From NCBI GenBank assembly GCA_030247855.1, contig JAPDRN010000039.1, positions 208,269 through 272,268 of the forward strand: DNA of 64,000 nucleotides. The letters run 5' to 3'. This document shows positions 22,607 to 31,897 of this stretch, piece after piece; position 1 is the first letter of the stretch, and each line of letters opens with the position of its first letter. The position numbers were made by a program, and so were the translations under genes. Source of the stretch: Knufia peltigerae. Lineage: Eukaryota > Ascomycota > Eurotiomycetes > Chaetothyriales > Trichomeriaceae. Under the pieces are notes generated by a model. It made no database searches. It saw nothing but the letters and a program-made list of their open reading frames with translations, and was not told the DNA's origin.

Positions 22607-22966
22607 TCAATTCCTATAGAATTTGAACTCGCTCAACATGATAGGTTTGTCCATGCCAGTCATCACGGCCATGACCGATTTGAGAAGGCTCTCATTCGCC
22701 AACTAGCCTTGCGAGGCACTCATCACCAATTGACTAGACTAGTAACTAGGTCCTATTGCGCCTGGGGAGCGGAAATGCCTCAGGAATGCCATGGAAAAGG
22801 TCGTCGACCATTGCAACGACTAATAGGCAATGAACAGAGGTCCTTGGAGGCTAAAAACGGGGGCCGCAACATTTTCACAGACTGTGAAGCCTGTAATGTC
22901 CGCCTGTGCCGTAAGGGTATATGCTATACTAGTTACCATGCCCCTCGAGTTTTGGAAGGAGTGTCA
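22607..22966 (+). pseudogene. Relic of a piggyBac-like transposase C terminus
   Basis: The plus frame is open from just after a TAG at 22,604 and has no start codon of its own. Its product has HHGHDRFEKALIRQLALRG, then HHQLTRLVTRSYCAW, and ends in CEACNVRLCRKGICYTSYHA. The last motif, CxxCNVxLCxxGxCxxxYH, is the Cys-rich zinc-binding end of fungal piggyBac (DDE_Tnp_1_7) transposases. The preceding His and Arg-rich segment with YCAW fits the stretch that normally leads into it; the usual second Cys of that pair is missing. The catalytic DDD part is absent. Flanking TTAA target sites or terminal repeats were not found by eye. I infer an old, truncated insertion. Confidence 0.5.
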
Positions 22967-23237
22967 GCCCGGTCGTCACGGATACTTGTTCTATCGTTTC
23001 GATATTCATCAAAAATGAATCGAATGGCTCTAGGTAAAGAGATAGACTTGTGAATTGACACACTCCTAGGCATTACAGCATCATTGCAACTCGACGTGGC
23101 CGTCACATCACCTCCAATGGCTCTGCTACATGAACTTTGGTGGTTCAAAAACATGTTCCCGGTCGTGTTTCACCTTTCGCAACAGCCCTCTGCCGGCATT
23201 GCGCAAAGCGTGCGCACGAAAAAGAAAAGGAATGGTT

Positions 23238-24212
23238 CTAATCCATATACTTTTTCAAAAAGGACAGCGCCTTTTCGGGGTGGCGGCCGAACCAGTTGTA
23301 GCCGTCCTCGAAGCGTTTCGTCGTGCCCTCGATCCAGTAAAGTTCCTTGTCGCGGCTGGCCAGGGCGTCAAAGGTACTCTGGGCGTCGGACGGATTCTCG
23401 ATGATGGCGTCGTCGTGGACCTGCCACATGAGAACGGGGAGCTTGACGTTGGGCGCCCACAGCTTGCCCGACATGTCGGAGGCGGGGAAACCTCCCAGCT
23501 TGACGAGTTCCAGGTCGATGAGTTCCTGGTACTGGCTGATGCCCTGGGCCCCGGACAGCTTGGAAAAGACCGCCGACATGTTGGGCACGAGGGGGCTACA
23601 CATGCAGCGGATGTCGTCAAACAGCTCGGGCCGCTTGGTGATGGCTGCGTACTGCGAAATGCCACCCAGGCACTGACTGAACAAGGCCTTTTTCATGCGG
23701 CCGAGGCGCGGGTGTGTGTCAACGAAGCTTTTTACGCCGACGCAGTCGCGCCACTCCCACTGGCCGATACCTGACACTCCCCCGTTGGCCGCGCCGCTCT
23801 GGCCGTGATTGCGAAGGTCGTACGTCAAGACGTTGTAACCTGCGTCGGTCAGGTGTTTGTACTGCACGACAAAGTCAATCTCGACTGGCTCGATGAAATC
23901 GCTCCACGGCGGGCCCATGTGGCCCGGGTAGCCAGCCCGGCACATGGGCAACGCGTGGTTGAAGATGACCAGCCGATCACTCTCGCCGCCACGAGCCGGA
24001 ATGTACCACGCCTCGAGCGGCGTCCCATCATCCGACTTGATGGAAATGTCGTACCATCCCTTCATGCCGTACTCGTCGGGGTTCTTAAAGATGAAGCTCC
24101 GGGGCATCTTGACCATGCCTGCCAGCGCCTTGACCTTGTCGTGATCCTCTGCCGAGATGGTCCTTTCCTGCGCCTGGGCGGTTTGCATCCGTTCTTTCGA
24201 AATGCCAGTCAT
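23238..24212 (-). CDS. Alpha/beta hydrolase with Cys in the nucleophile elbow
   Basis: One exon of 324 residues starts at the ATG at 24,212-24,210 (MTGISKERMQTAQAQE); the frame is open upstream but lacks ATG. The fold begins FKNPDEYGMKGWYDISIKSD and LEAWYIPARGG. An oxyanion-type segment, VIFNHALPMCRAGYPGH, follows. The strand before the elbow reads YNVLTYDLRNHGQSG. The elbow is KKALFSQCLGGISQYAAITK, so the GxSxG serine is Cys (S-Q-C-L-G). The acid is probably the Asp of WQVHDDAIIENP and the base the His near GYNWFGRHPEK. Dienelactone hydrolases also use Cys, but overall sequence is not that family. The substrate is unknown. A 13-bp repeat array lies 140 bases upstream. Confidence 0.85.
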   Translation of the reverse strand: MTGISKERMQTAQAQERTISAEDHDKVKALAGMVKMPRSFIFKNPDEYGMKGWYDISIKSDDGTPLEAWYIPARGGESDRLVIFNHALPMCRAGYPGHMGPPWSDFIEPVEIDFVVQYKHLTDAGYNVLTYDLRNHGQSGAANGGVSGIGQWEWRDCVGVKSFVDTHPRLGRMKKALFSQCLGGISQYAAITKRPELFDDIRCMCSPLVPNMSAVFSKLSGAQGISQYQELIDLELVKLGGFPASDMSGKLWAPNVKLPVLMWQVHDDAIIENPSDAQSTFDALASRDKELYWIEGTTKRFEDGYNWFGRHPEKALSFLKKYMD

Positions 24213-25155
24213 GGTTTTTGCTGGTGTGGTGTGTTTCAGGATCAACTGATGGTGAGCTTGCTGCGAAGGGGTAGAAAGGGAAACAGAGATGCTATCGAGG
24301 GGGGAGTCGAATAGGTATACTTCCAACTATATAGAGGGTATAGTCACTTCTCGGACTAGCTCATCGCGGATTAGCTCTTCGGATTAGCGCTTCGGACTAG
24401 CTCTTCGGATCAACGACTCGGACTTAGGATTAGCTACTACAGCTGCTGACCTGGTGAGGTCTTGAACAGATACTAAATCGCTCACGCTCGTTCACGGATC
24501 ACCAGTCGTTGAAACTCTCGGATCGTTTGATGTGACGATTGTCGACGATGTTATGGCAGAGTGATCCAATGCCATAATCATCGTCCAGTAGAGAAATAGC
24601 ATCATGCCTCGATGTGGCTGGTGCTCAATAGTAAGCTGTAAACTTGATGGCCCGAGATCTGCGGGATAAGTCTGCACAACTCCTTGGGTTCCGTCGTGAG
24701 GGGCAAAGGGCGAAAGAGCCTCACACCGAAGCCACTGATTAACGAAACGAAGAGATTTCCCGTTTGCCGTGAGCGCTCTGCATTTGATGAGAGTCAGTAG
24801 GGGGTCCGTTCGCGGAGAGCTGTCCTGACATTGCGTATATACAATATTCTCGAACCCGAGAGAGAGCGCGCTGTTCCCTTTCATCAAAGGACTTGCGCCG
24901 TTGCCCGGATCATAACCAGTGTGACCACCCTTGGTTTTTCGATCCTTCGAAGCTTCGGACTAGCCCAAGGCAGACAACGGTGCCGAATGAGATACATGAA
25001 TAGACAGTATAGATCATTGAAACCGATCCGATGGATAGTCGTGTATGCCACCAATGATGCTCATCAACCGAACTTTGATCTCAGTGTCAATGCCCCTTCC
25101 CAGCTAACAAAAGACAATTGACAGATCTTCCAAGATTCGAGCCAATCGCGATCAT
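24213..25155. promoter_or_regulatory. Hydrolase promoter with CGG repeat array
   Basis: The 943 bases between the hydrolase start and the Zn2Cys6 gene stop hold the array at 24,352-24,434. A lone copy of its core (CGGACTAGC) lies at 24,956-24,964, within TTCGAAGCTTCGGACTAG. No gene is seen. Confidence 0.6.
24352..24434. repeat. Tandem array of six 13-bp CGGAYTAGC units
   Basis: Cores begin at 24,352, 24,367, 24,380, 24,393, 24,406 and 24,419. The spacing is 15 bases once and then 13 bases four times. The first four read CGGACTAGC or CGGATTAGC; the fifth is CGGATCAAC and the last is expanded (CGGACTTAGGATTAGC). The unit including spacer is close to CGGAYTAGCKCTT. CGG triplets are the half-site bound by Zn2Cys6 factors, and such a gene lies next door. 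The binding claim is inference. Confidence 0.8.
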
Positions 25156-27706
25156 TTAGGTGCTTGGTTCACTAAACTGGATTTGATCCCAAACAACATT
25201 GTTCTCCACGGAGGCTGCTTCAACGCTTTGGCCTATTTCGACAGCCTCCGTCGGATCTGTATTCGTCAGGTCGGATACATCATTTATCAAGCTCAGCCAG
25301 TACGTCTCGTCAAAGTCAGTAATCGACGGATCAAGCTGTTGAGACGGCTGAAATGTAGTTGTAGACATTGTTCTTGCATCCGCACTCGCGTCAAATGTCC
25401 AATCGCTTTGTGAAGAATTTGGTTCGTCTGAAATTGGACGACTCGATGCGGAGGATCCGGTAGAGGAAAATATTGGAGCACACACTTCTGGCTCTTGCTG
25501 ATTATGTTCTTGAGCTTGTTTGCGCGGCAAATGTCGTCGCTGTTCGGACAAGCTATCTTTCACCGCATCAACTCCAAACTCTGGTCCGAAATTTCCAAGT
25601 TCCGTGGCCGTGGCCGTTGGAAGATACAATGTTGCAGCGTTGAACTCCAAGCGCTGCTGTAGGACATGGTAACACTGGCTGAGGATAGTGAGACCAGAGC
25701 GTGCTATTGGACTGTATGAGTGCATTGCACTCAATCTGTTCATAGCTTGTTGCAGGACAAAATCGATCTTCATCATAACCTCGTTGTCATTTTGTGGTAG
25801 ATACCTGGCCGTTACGACCGAAAGCAATAGCGATGCGTCGATGGTGTAGAAGGACAGACCAAAGAACTTGTATTGGTGTGGACTGGCCATTATGAATGCT
25901 CGGTGCTGTGAGTCTAATATCACGATCGAAGCTTGTAATGCAGCGCGCCGGCTCTCGGCCCGGTACTTTATGTGTGGACGGTGCAATGCCACTAACATTA
26001 GATTGGCCTTGGTGAGAACATCCTCTCTCTGCTGGCGTAGGTATGGATATTGATCGTCCCACGATAAGTCAGGGTTGCCATGCCGAAGCGTCAGTGGCAG
26101 CCGGTCCATGATGATGTTCACCTGGTCATGAAGTCGTTCAACAACGGAGTAATCCGTTGAAGGAGACCTATCGGCTTTCTGTGCTTTCGCAGTATGCCAA
26201 ATATTCGAGAGCCGGTACAGGAATAGGTTGCTGGAGACAGGGTTGGGCTTGTCCCGTTCCCCAATAAGTTCCTGAGTCCCTGGGACACAGATGGTTGGAT
26301 TCTGTGGGATATTGCACTCACTTGGTTCCTCCACATCGCAATCGTCAGGATGGATAGCCCTTGGGCGACCAAGAATCATTGCGGTTAAACTGGTCTGCAT
26401 TAGAATCCAGCTACAGCTTGACAACATCGAAGAAACTCACGTGTCCCATGTACACAAGTTCATCCATAGCCGGCGTTTATACTCTTCATACCACACGCGA
26501 CTAAGTGTTATTCCAGGGCTGCTCGAAGCATGTTTGTAGAAATCTTCGTGACGATGAAGCTCGAGCTCTTGTGCGGATCTGGAGCCTATCAGTTTTACCA
26601 GTTTTCAGACATAGGGATCAATTCTGAGCAGCTCGACCGGATTGCACTCCCTATGCTATGCCAAGCTTCTACGCCCTTTCCAATATTCTTCAACCATGAT
26701 GCCCTTAGAAAATCCGCTTGAACCGTTGTGAGAGCCACATTGTGTCTCTGGGCCTGTGTCATCAGCTCCGCACCAATATCGCTGTATTTATGACACAAAG
26801 CCATATCAGCCTGCGTCAGGAATTCCCAGACAGGTGATTTGAGTGATAGGAACTGTATCGCAAGGCCCAAAACCTGAAACAACAATGCAGGAAAATAGTA
26901 AAGCTCTCTCTCGAGTTCTTCATGGCTGAGGTGCGACAAGGTCTTGACATTGGTTCCGTACCAGCAGGTAAGTAAGGAATCAAAGTATAGCTTTTCGAGG
27001 ATGAAATACTGCCAGTTGACATCGATGAAGAAAACCTCCACCAGCTTGTTTATGGCCATCTTAGAAGGAAGTCGGACATTGGCCGCACTTGGCATGGTGG
27101 ATGCTTCAGGCTGACGACTTGAGTGACTGTGAGCTGTCGAAACGGCGTGCAGCCCATTTTCTTCGTGGAAAAGCTGGTTTTTATCAGATGACAACAGACT
27201 GAGAGGGGTCCTTTGCTTGAATAGGTACAACACGTACCCGTTTGAAATCGACCAAGGCATTACTTCCGGCAGTAGACGAGTAGCCTAGATCGGCCGCCGG
27301 TGACTCTACTGCTGCATTGATATCAAGCCTTCCATCTGGTGGTGCTGGTTCTTGTACATTGCGAGTTCCAATTGCCTGTCCTGTAGTGTCTGGTCTATCA
27401 GAAGGTCTAAAGTATCGTAGGGTTAGCTGGTCATCCGTGTCTGAGGCGAAGGACCAGCAATCATCTCCGCGCCGCCACCTACATTCTTGAGTCGCTGTAA
27501 TGACATTTATAAGTAACGTTCCGGCTGACGCAATTACTGCAAGGCTGCTTGCGATCGCACTATACCAGAGTTAGGTGCTAGAAAATCGTTGGCATAGTAT
27601 GAATATGATAGACCTTCTGTTTTCGCCGGTAGCACTCGATGCACGCATTGATCGCTTTGTTCTTTTTCGAAGTATGAGGCGAAGTAGAGGGTATAGAAGA
27701 TGGCAT
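25156..27706 (-). CDS. Zn2Cys6 transcription factor with fungal middle domain
   Basis: Six exons fit in phase: 27,706-27,614, 27,559-27,483, 27,406-27,238, 27,173-26,638, 26,578-26,441 and 26,389-25,156, for 748 residues. The zinc cluster is split by intron 1: CIECYRRKQK joins CDRKQPCSNCVSRN and then VTYKCHY, giving C-x2-C-x6-C-x5-C-x2-C-x8-C near residues 22-50. The fungal transcription factor domain follows, with AWHSIGSAIRSAQELELHRH, WYEEYKRRLWMNLCTWDT and LTAMILGRPRAIHPDDCD. The C-terminal half has long helices and an acidic, Ser-rich tail. It is nuclear by class and binds CGG-type sites. The target may be the neighbouring array. Exon 6 starts at an ACCAG acceptor, chosen by phase over the nearer ATGCAG. 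Confidence 0.87.
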
Positions 27707-28232
27707 ATCTTTGACTCGTTTAGGCAGTGGCTGGTTCAATGAAAGCGTAGGGTCAATGAATCCCTTGTGACATCTCGGACATCGACGAAGCCGACCGACA
27801 AACGGAGGCCTCTCTACAGGCTATGCAAGGACTCCCTAATTTTGAGCTTGGCAAGCACGTGAAGAGTGGTGTCGTCTATGAAGACTTCTGAATTTGGTCA
27901 GTACAGGATTAATTTTTGACCTCAGTACTCCGTAGAACCTACTGTTATAGAAAGATCTTTGTCAGTGTAATTGTATCATTATATTATGGTCACAGTTTAT
28001 TCATTCCTTGGAGTCCCAATTGACTTTGAATATGTTTGCTCCTTACCGTGACTGAAGACTTTCCGCAATGTAATTTCGGATTATATCTCGTGAGATACCC
28101 ACAGATTAAACAGCGACCAGCAAACACCTCCCTGCAAGCACAGACACAGTTCAACACATTCCGTGTACTCGTTGAGGAAGAATTATATTTTTACTCGTCT
28201 AGGTTCAGATCGACAGACGGAGACCCAAAAAG
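27707..28232. promoter_or_regulatory. Divergent promoter, Zn2Cys6 gene and ILM1
   Basis: This 526-base region contains one TACTCCGTA element at 27,926-27,934. No gene is seen. Confidence 0.45.
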
Positions 28233-28994
28233 ATGCCACTGCTTTCTTCCACCCTCCTTGTCCGGACACACTCCCTCACCCTGGTTTTGTTCTCCTACTA
28301 CCTCCTGACCTCGCCATGGAAGCTCGTATCTTCAGTCCCGATCTGGGCTTTGGGCGAGTCCATGTTCATCCGCTCTCCAGACTACGCCCCCGATCCTTTG
28401 CATCCCTCTGATCATCATCACCGAAAAGGAGAATCTGGCTTCCGACCACCGGCCTTGCTGAAGAACCCTGCCCGCGGTCCCGGTACCATCCCGGCCCTCA
28501 CGGGGACGACGGCCGAACGAGAACTCTTCGCCGTCGTGGCCGTCTTACTCGTCGCCTACGCTCTCATGCAGTTCATCTTCGCCGGCGACTTGACCCTAAT
28601 CCTCGCTCCGTCCGAACCTACAAGCACAACAACAAGAACAAGAGCAGGCAAACAACAGGGCACAACTCCCCCACCGGCAGTAAGCTCTGCTCGCCTGGCT
28701 GAAGAACTTTACACCCTGCTCACGGCGCAGTCGCGTTGGCTTACACTGGCCGGTCTTCACGTCGTTGGTTCGTCGGCACTGGTGTTCTGGATCTACATGT
28801 TCCATTCCGGTGTAACATCAACGACATCAGAGAATTTTACCATCTCTGACCTCCTTGCGAACCGCGTCACCTTTACCGTCGGTCTGGCAAATATGCTGTT
28901 CTGGGGTTATCTGTGGACCACGGTGAAAGATGAAGGGAGGGAGGTTGGTAAACTACTGGCAAGGAGGAGAGCCATGGAGGAGGAAGATGAATGA
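28233..28994 (+). CDS. ILM1: ILM1 family membrane protein
   Basis: One exon encodes 253 residues with four hydrophobic segments: SLTLVLFSYYLLTSP near residue 15, ELFAVVAVLLVAYALMQFIF near 95, LAGLHVVGSSALVFWIYM near 175 and FTVGLANMLFWGYLW near 215. The first segment followed by WALGESMF matches the fungal Ilm1 family (increased loss of mitochondrial DNA). Yeast Ilm1 is a small ER membrane protein whose loss affects mitochondrial DNA upkeep and potassium balance. Between the second and third segments is a Thr/Arg/Gln-rich loop that is longer than I expect in yeast. The tail is charged (ARRRAMEEEDE). Confidence 0.8.
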   Translation: MPLLSSTLLVRTHSLTLVLFSYYLLTSPWKLVSSVPIWALGESMFIRSPDYAPDPLHPSDHHHRKGESGFRPPALLKNPARGPGTIPALTGTTAERELFAVVAVLLVAYALMQFIFAGDLTLILAPSEPTSTTTRTRAGKQQGTTPPPAVSSARLAEELYTLLTAQSRWLTLAGLHVVGSSALVFWIYMFHSGVTSTTSENFTISDLLANRVTFTVGLANMLFWGYLWTTVKDEGREVGKLLARRRAMEEEDE

Positions 28995-29198
28995 TTTACT
29001 CGCACACATCAAATTCCGATTTGAGACTCCGAAGACTTTACAATTGCTTCACATTGACAGTGGCAATGACGACTGAGGGGGTGATTAGGTGGAAATATCT
29101 TTCGACAGCAAAATTTCCAAGTCACTCCAGGATCCCGCATCCACTTTCACCAGCCTGCATGTGGTATTCTCGAGACCGCGTCCCCTTTCGGTCACCCT

Positions 29199-30116
29199 TT
29201 ACAGCAGCGCAGCGAGCCCAAGCAGGGCTGCACCCACAACACCCAATCCCACACCCTGCACACTCATTCGTCCATCTGCAGCGTTACCTGCGGCCGACGT
29301 TGCGGCGGCGCTGGCACTGGAGGTAGCGCTACCCTGGCCTGCGGACGCGGAGGATGCGGCGGCACTGGCGGAGGCAGAGGCGCTGCTCATGGCGGAGGAG
29401 ACTGAAGACGAAGCTGCCGAGGCGCTGCTACCGGTGGCGCTGGCGCTGGCGGTGGCTGCTGCAGTGCCGCCACTGGAACTACCACTGGTTGCGGGCGAGG
29501 TGGAATTTGCGGTGCAACCGGCAGAGGCGGGCTGTTACAAACAAAAACACCGTTAGCAATCACGAGAGGACATATGTGCATAGCAAATTGGCCCAATGTG
29601 GCAACGTACCAATAATGTTGAACCTCCTACAGGGTCGCAGATGGAATGCGCATAGGCGAGTGCGGCCTGTTGATCGCTAGCATCGCAACTCTTGTAGATA
29701 CAGCAACTGATGTCCGTAATGAAGGATTTGGTGGTACAGATGCCTGCAGGTGTTTTTTTGGTTTGATCGTCAGAATGAACCTCTTTCAAGCAACATTTCT
29801 CCCTTTTTTGTGTCTGGATACGTAGGATCGTAGGTGGGTTTTGTTTTGGGTAGATACTGAGCTAGAAACGTACATGATGGGTCCAAGTTGCAGGAAGCCG
29901 GCAGAGCGTCGGTGATACATGTATTTGCACCTGTCGGGATAGAAACAGTCGAGTGTTAGTTATGTCTAGGATAACGTGACGAAAGTACTAGTACTGGTAC
30001 CCGTACTCGTACATGGGGGGCAGCGGCGTCTACTCACAAGCAGGGATCGATGGACTCGATTGAGCAGAGACACAACCGGCCAAGACGGCGGTGAAGGTGA
30101 GGAGTTCGAGACGCAT
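29199..30116 (-). CDS. CFEM-domain GPI-anchored surface protein
   Basis: Four exons, 30,116-30,038, 29,930-29,874, 29,743-29,610 and 29,531-29,199, give 200 residues. A signal peptide (MRLELLTFTAVLAGCVSAQ) comes first. The CFEM domain follows: PACANTCITDALPASCN, PSCICTTKSFITDISCC, IYKSC and ALAYAHSIC, with the expected Cys spacing and the Asp that precedes the CC pair in haem-binding members. A Ser/Ala/Thr-rich stalk of about 80 residues leads to a C-terminal hydrophobic tail (VGLGVVGAALLGLAALL) after GNAADG, a probable GPI attachment region. CFEM proteins sit in the cell wall or membrane and some take haem from the host or environment; the role here is not known. Confidence 0.9.
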
Positions 30117-31897
30117 CTTTGTGTCGTGGATGATGCGCGTTCACAATATGTAAACAAAGAGTAGAGACAAAGGTAGAGATAAAGGTAGAGAGAGAGGAGA
30201 TTGAGTTTTCCTAGACTCAAAATTATATGTACAAAGATGGTCGGATGAGTAGAGTTCAGACTATTTCTTAAAGTGGTTGGAGGGGTCACTTTTGATACTT
30301 GTAACTCTTGTATGAGTGGTGAAGGAGGAGAAGAAAAGAAAAAGGAAAATAAAGAAGCATAGACCTTGTTGGAAAGCCTTTTTAAGTCTTTTACTACAGT
30401 ACGTCTCCCATCATGATGGTACCTGCAAATAGATATGTAGCACATGTCTCATGGTAGGTACCTAGGTAAAATACCTACAGCTACAGTACTACCAGTAGCA
30501 AATGTTGTACTTCTTTCGCTCAATTAGGAACGCGTTGCGAAGCTACTGGTATAGATCGTCGGCAAAATGCAATGACATGTTTGGGAAAGAATTTACTTTG
30601 GACATCTTGGACTTAGAGAAAAGCCAGGCAGGTAGTACTTCACGAACCCTGTGATCTGTACTGTCCAAGTCAAAGTGTATCTTTGAGTGTTGTCTACAGA
30701 CAGAGAAGAAAACAAAGACGGCCATCGTAACCCGCAACTTGTACTCGTGATGGTTTTTGAGATGCCATACTTCTGAGATCGTCATGGGACAACGATTCAA
30801 TCGGGTGGTGGCGCGACGCGGGAGACAACAGATGAAGAAGAAAAGACTGGGATCGGGATCATCTCTCCCCCGCCCTCTTGGGACCATTTTTAGCCGGGCC
30901 CGTGGAGAAAATATGGGCTATGGGGGGGGGGCTGGAGAAAAAAAAAGTGGCTCTCTACACGAAGTACCTACTGTACTATTCTCTTTCTGTGACTTGTGCC
31001 TGTGAGTGAGTGCAACCAATAAGTAAAGAATATTGGAGCTTGAGTACATTACAAGCCGAGGCTCAAAATGAAAGATGTGATAGTTGGCCTCATACCCAAG
31101 TCGATCTCATTTGCAATGCAACATCTCTGACTCAGTAGACATGTCCACAGTTCGATTACAATACGTGAATATTGGGAATCTCGATTGATCCCCACGTCGT
31201 CTCTACGACCTACGAGGTGACAATGCGAAGTCATCCATCATCATCCACACTCTGTACTGCGTACTTACAGTATAGGAAACTGATTGGCGTCATGGGAACA
31301 CAAGACCGTCTCAGACCACTCACTTGACATTCTATTGTGTGCTGCGTAGGAGGCGACGAGTAACCTTGTCATTGTACAGACCGCACTTGTGAGACATGTT
31401 TTAATCTGGACACGACAAAGTAGTCCAACAAGAAAATACAACAAGCCTGGCACGACCTACGGATACTCCGTAGAACGGCAAAACATATCCACAGGACCTG
31501 TCAAGTACACGATTCATCGTCAACATTAATATACACCGAGGTACGGAGTATAGATCCATCGTAACCCATCAAACCCCCTTCTGAGCGAGGTATCACCTAA
31601 AAGCCTAGCCCCTAGACATATCCCTCGCAAGCCATCCTCGATCGAGCATCATCCCTTTTGAAAAGGAAAGGGAGAGGGGTGGAAGGAAACGAACGAGATT
31701 CCACAAAAAATCGTTCGTTCGAACCCGATATATCCCCAGCCTTCTAGACATTCCAATATACGCCATATCCCCCGTATGTACGGAGTACCTAGGTATCCTG
31801 CCAGCCGTATGAAACACCATCATCTCCATCCTATCATTCATGTCTCTCGTCGTCTTCGCGGTTCGTCTCGCTGTCTCCCCCCCATCTCCACCTCTCT
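30117..31897. other. Long intergenic stretch, CFEM gene to HET gene
   Basis: About 1.8 kb without a supported gene. It holds three copies of the TACGGAGTA element (31,464, 31,542, 31,779), a TACCTAGGTA palindrome near 30,460 and near 31,785, and a G-run next to an A-run at about 30,921-30,945. The right end is the 3' side of the HET gene. Confidence 0.5.

Noticed and set aside
22170..22619. 149-codon plus-strand frame
   Set aside because: It starts at a non-ATG codon, has no known domain and lies next to transposon debris, so it is more likely chance or decayed sequence.
23130..23774. 214-codon plus-strand frame
   Set aside because: It is antisense to the alpha/beta hydrolase, whose coding strand shows clear family motifs.
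29089..29556. 155-codon plus-strand frame rich in Ala and Glu
   Set aside because: It mirrors the Ser/Ala-rich stalk of the CFEM protein on the opposite strand.
30921..30945. G-run next to A-run, and other homopolymers near 54,030 and 63,642
   Set aside because: Such runs may form G-quadruplexes, but they are also common sequencing or assembly artefacts. There is no context to support a function.
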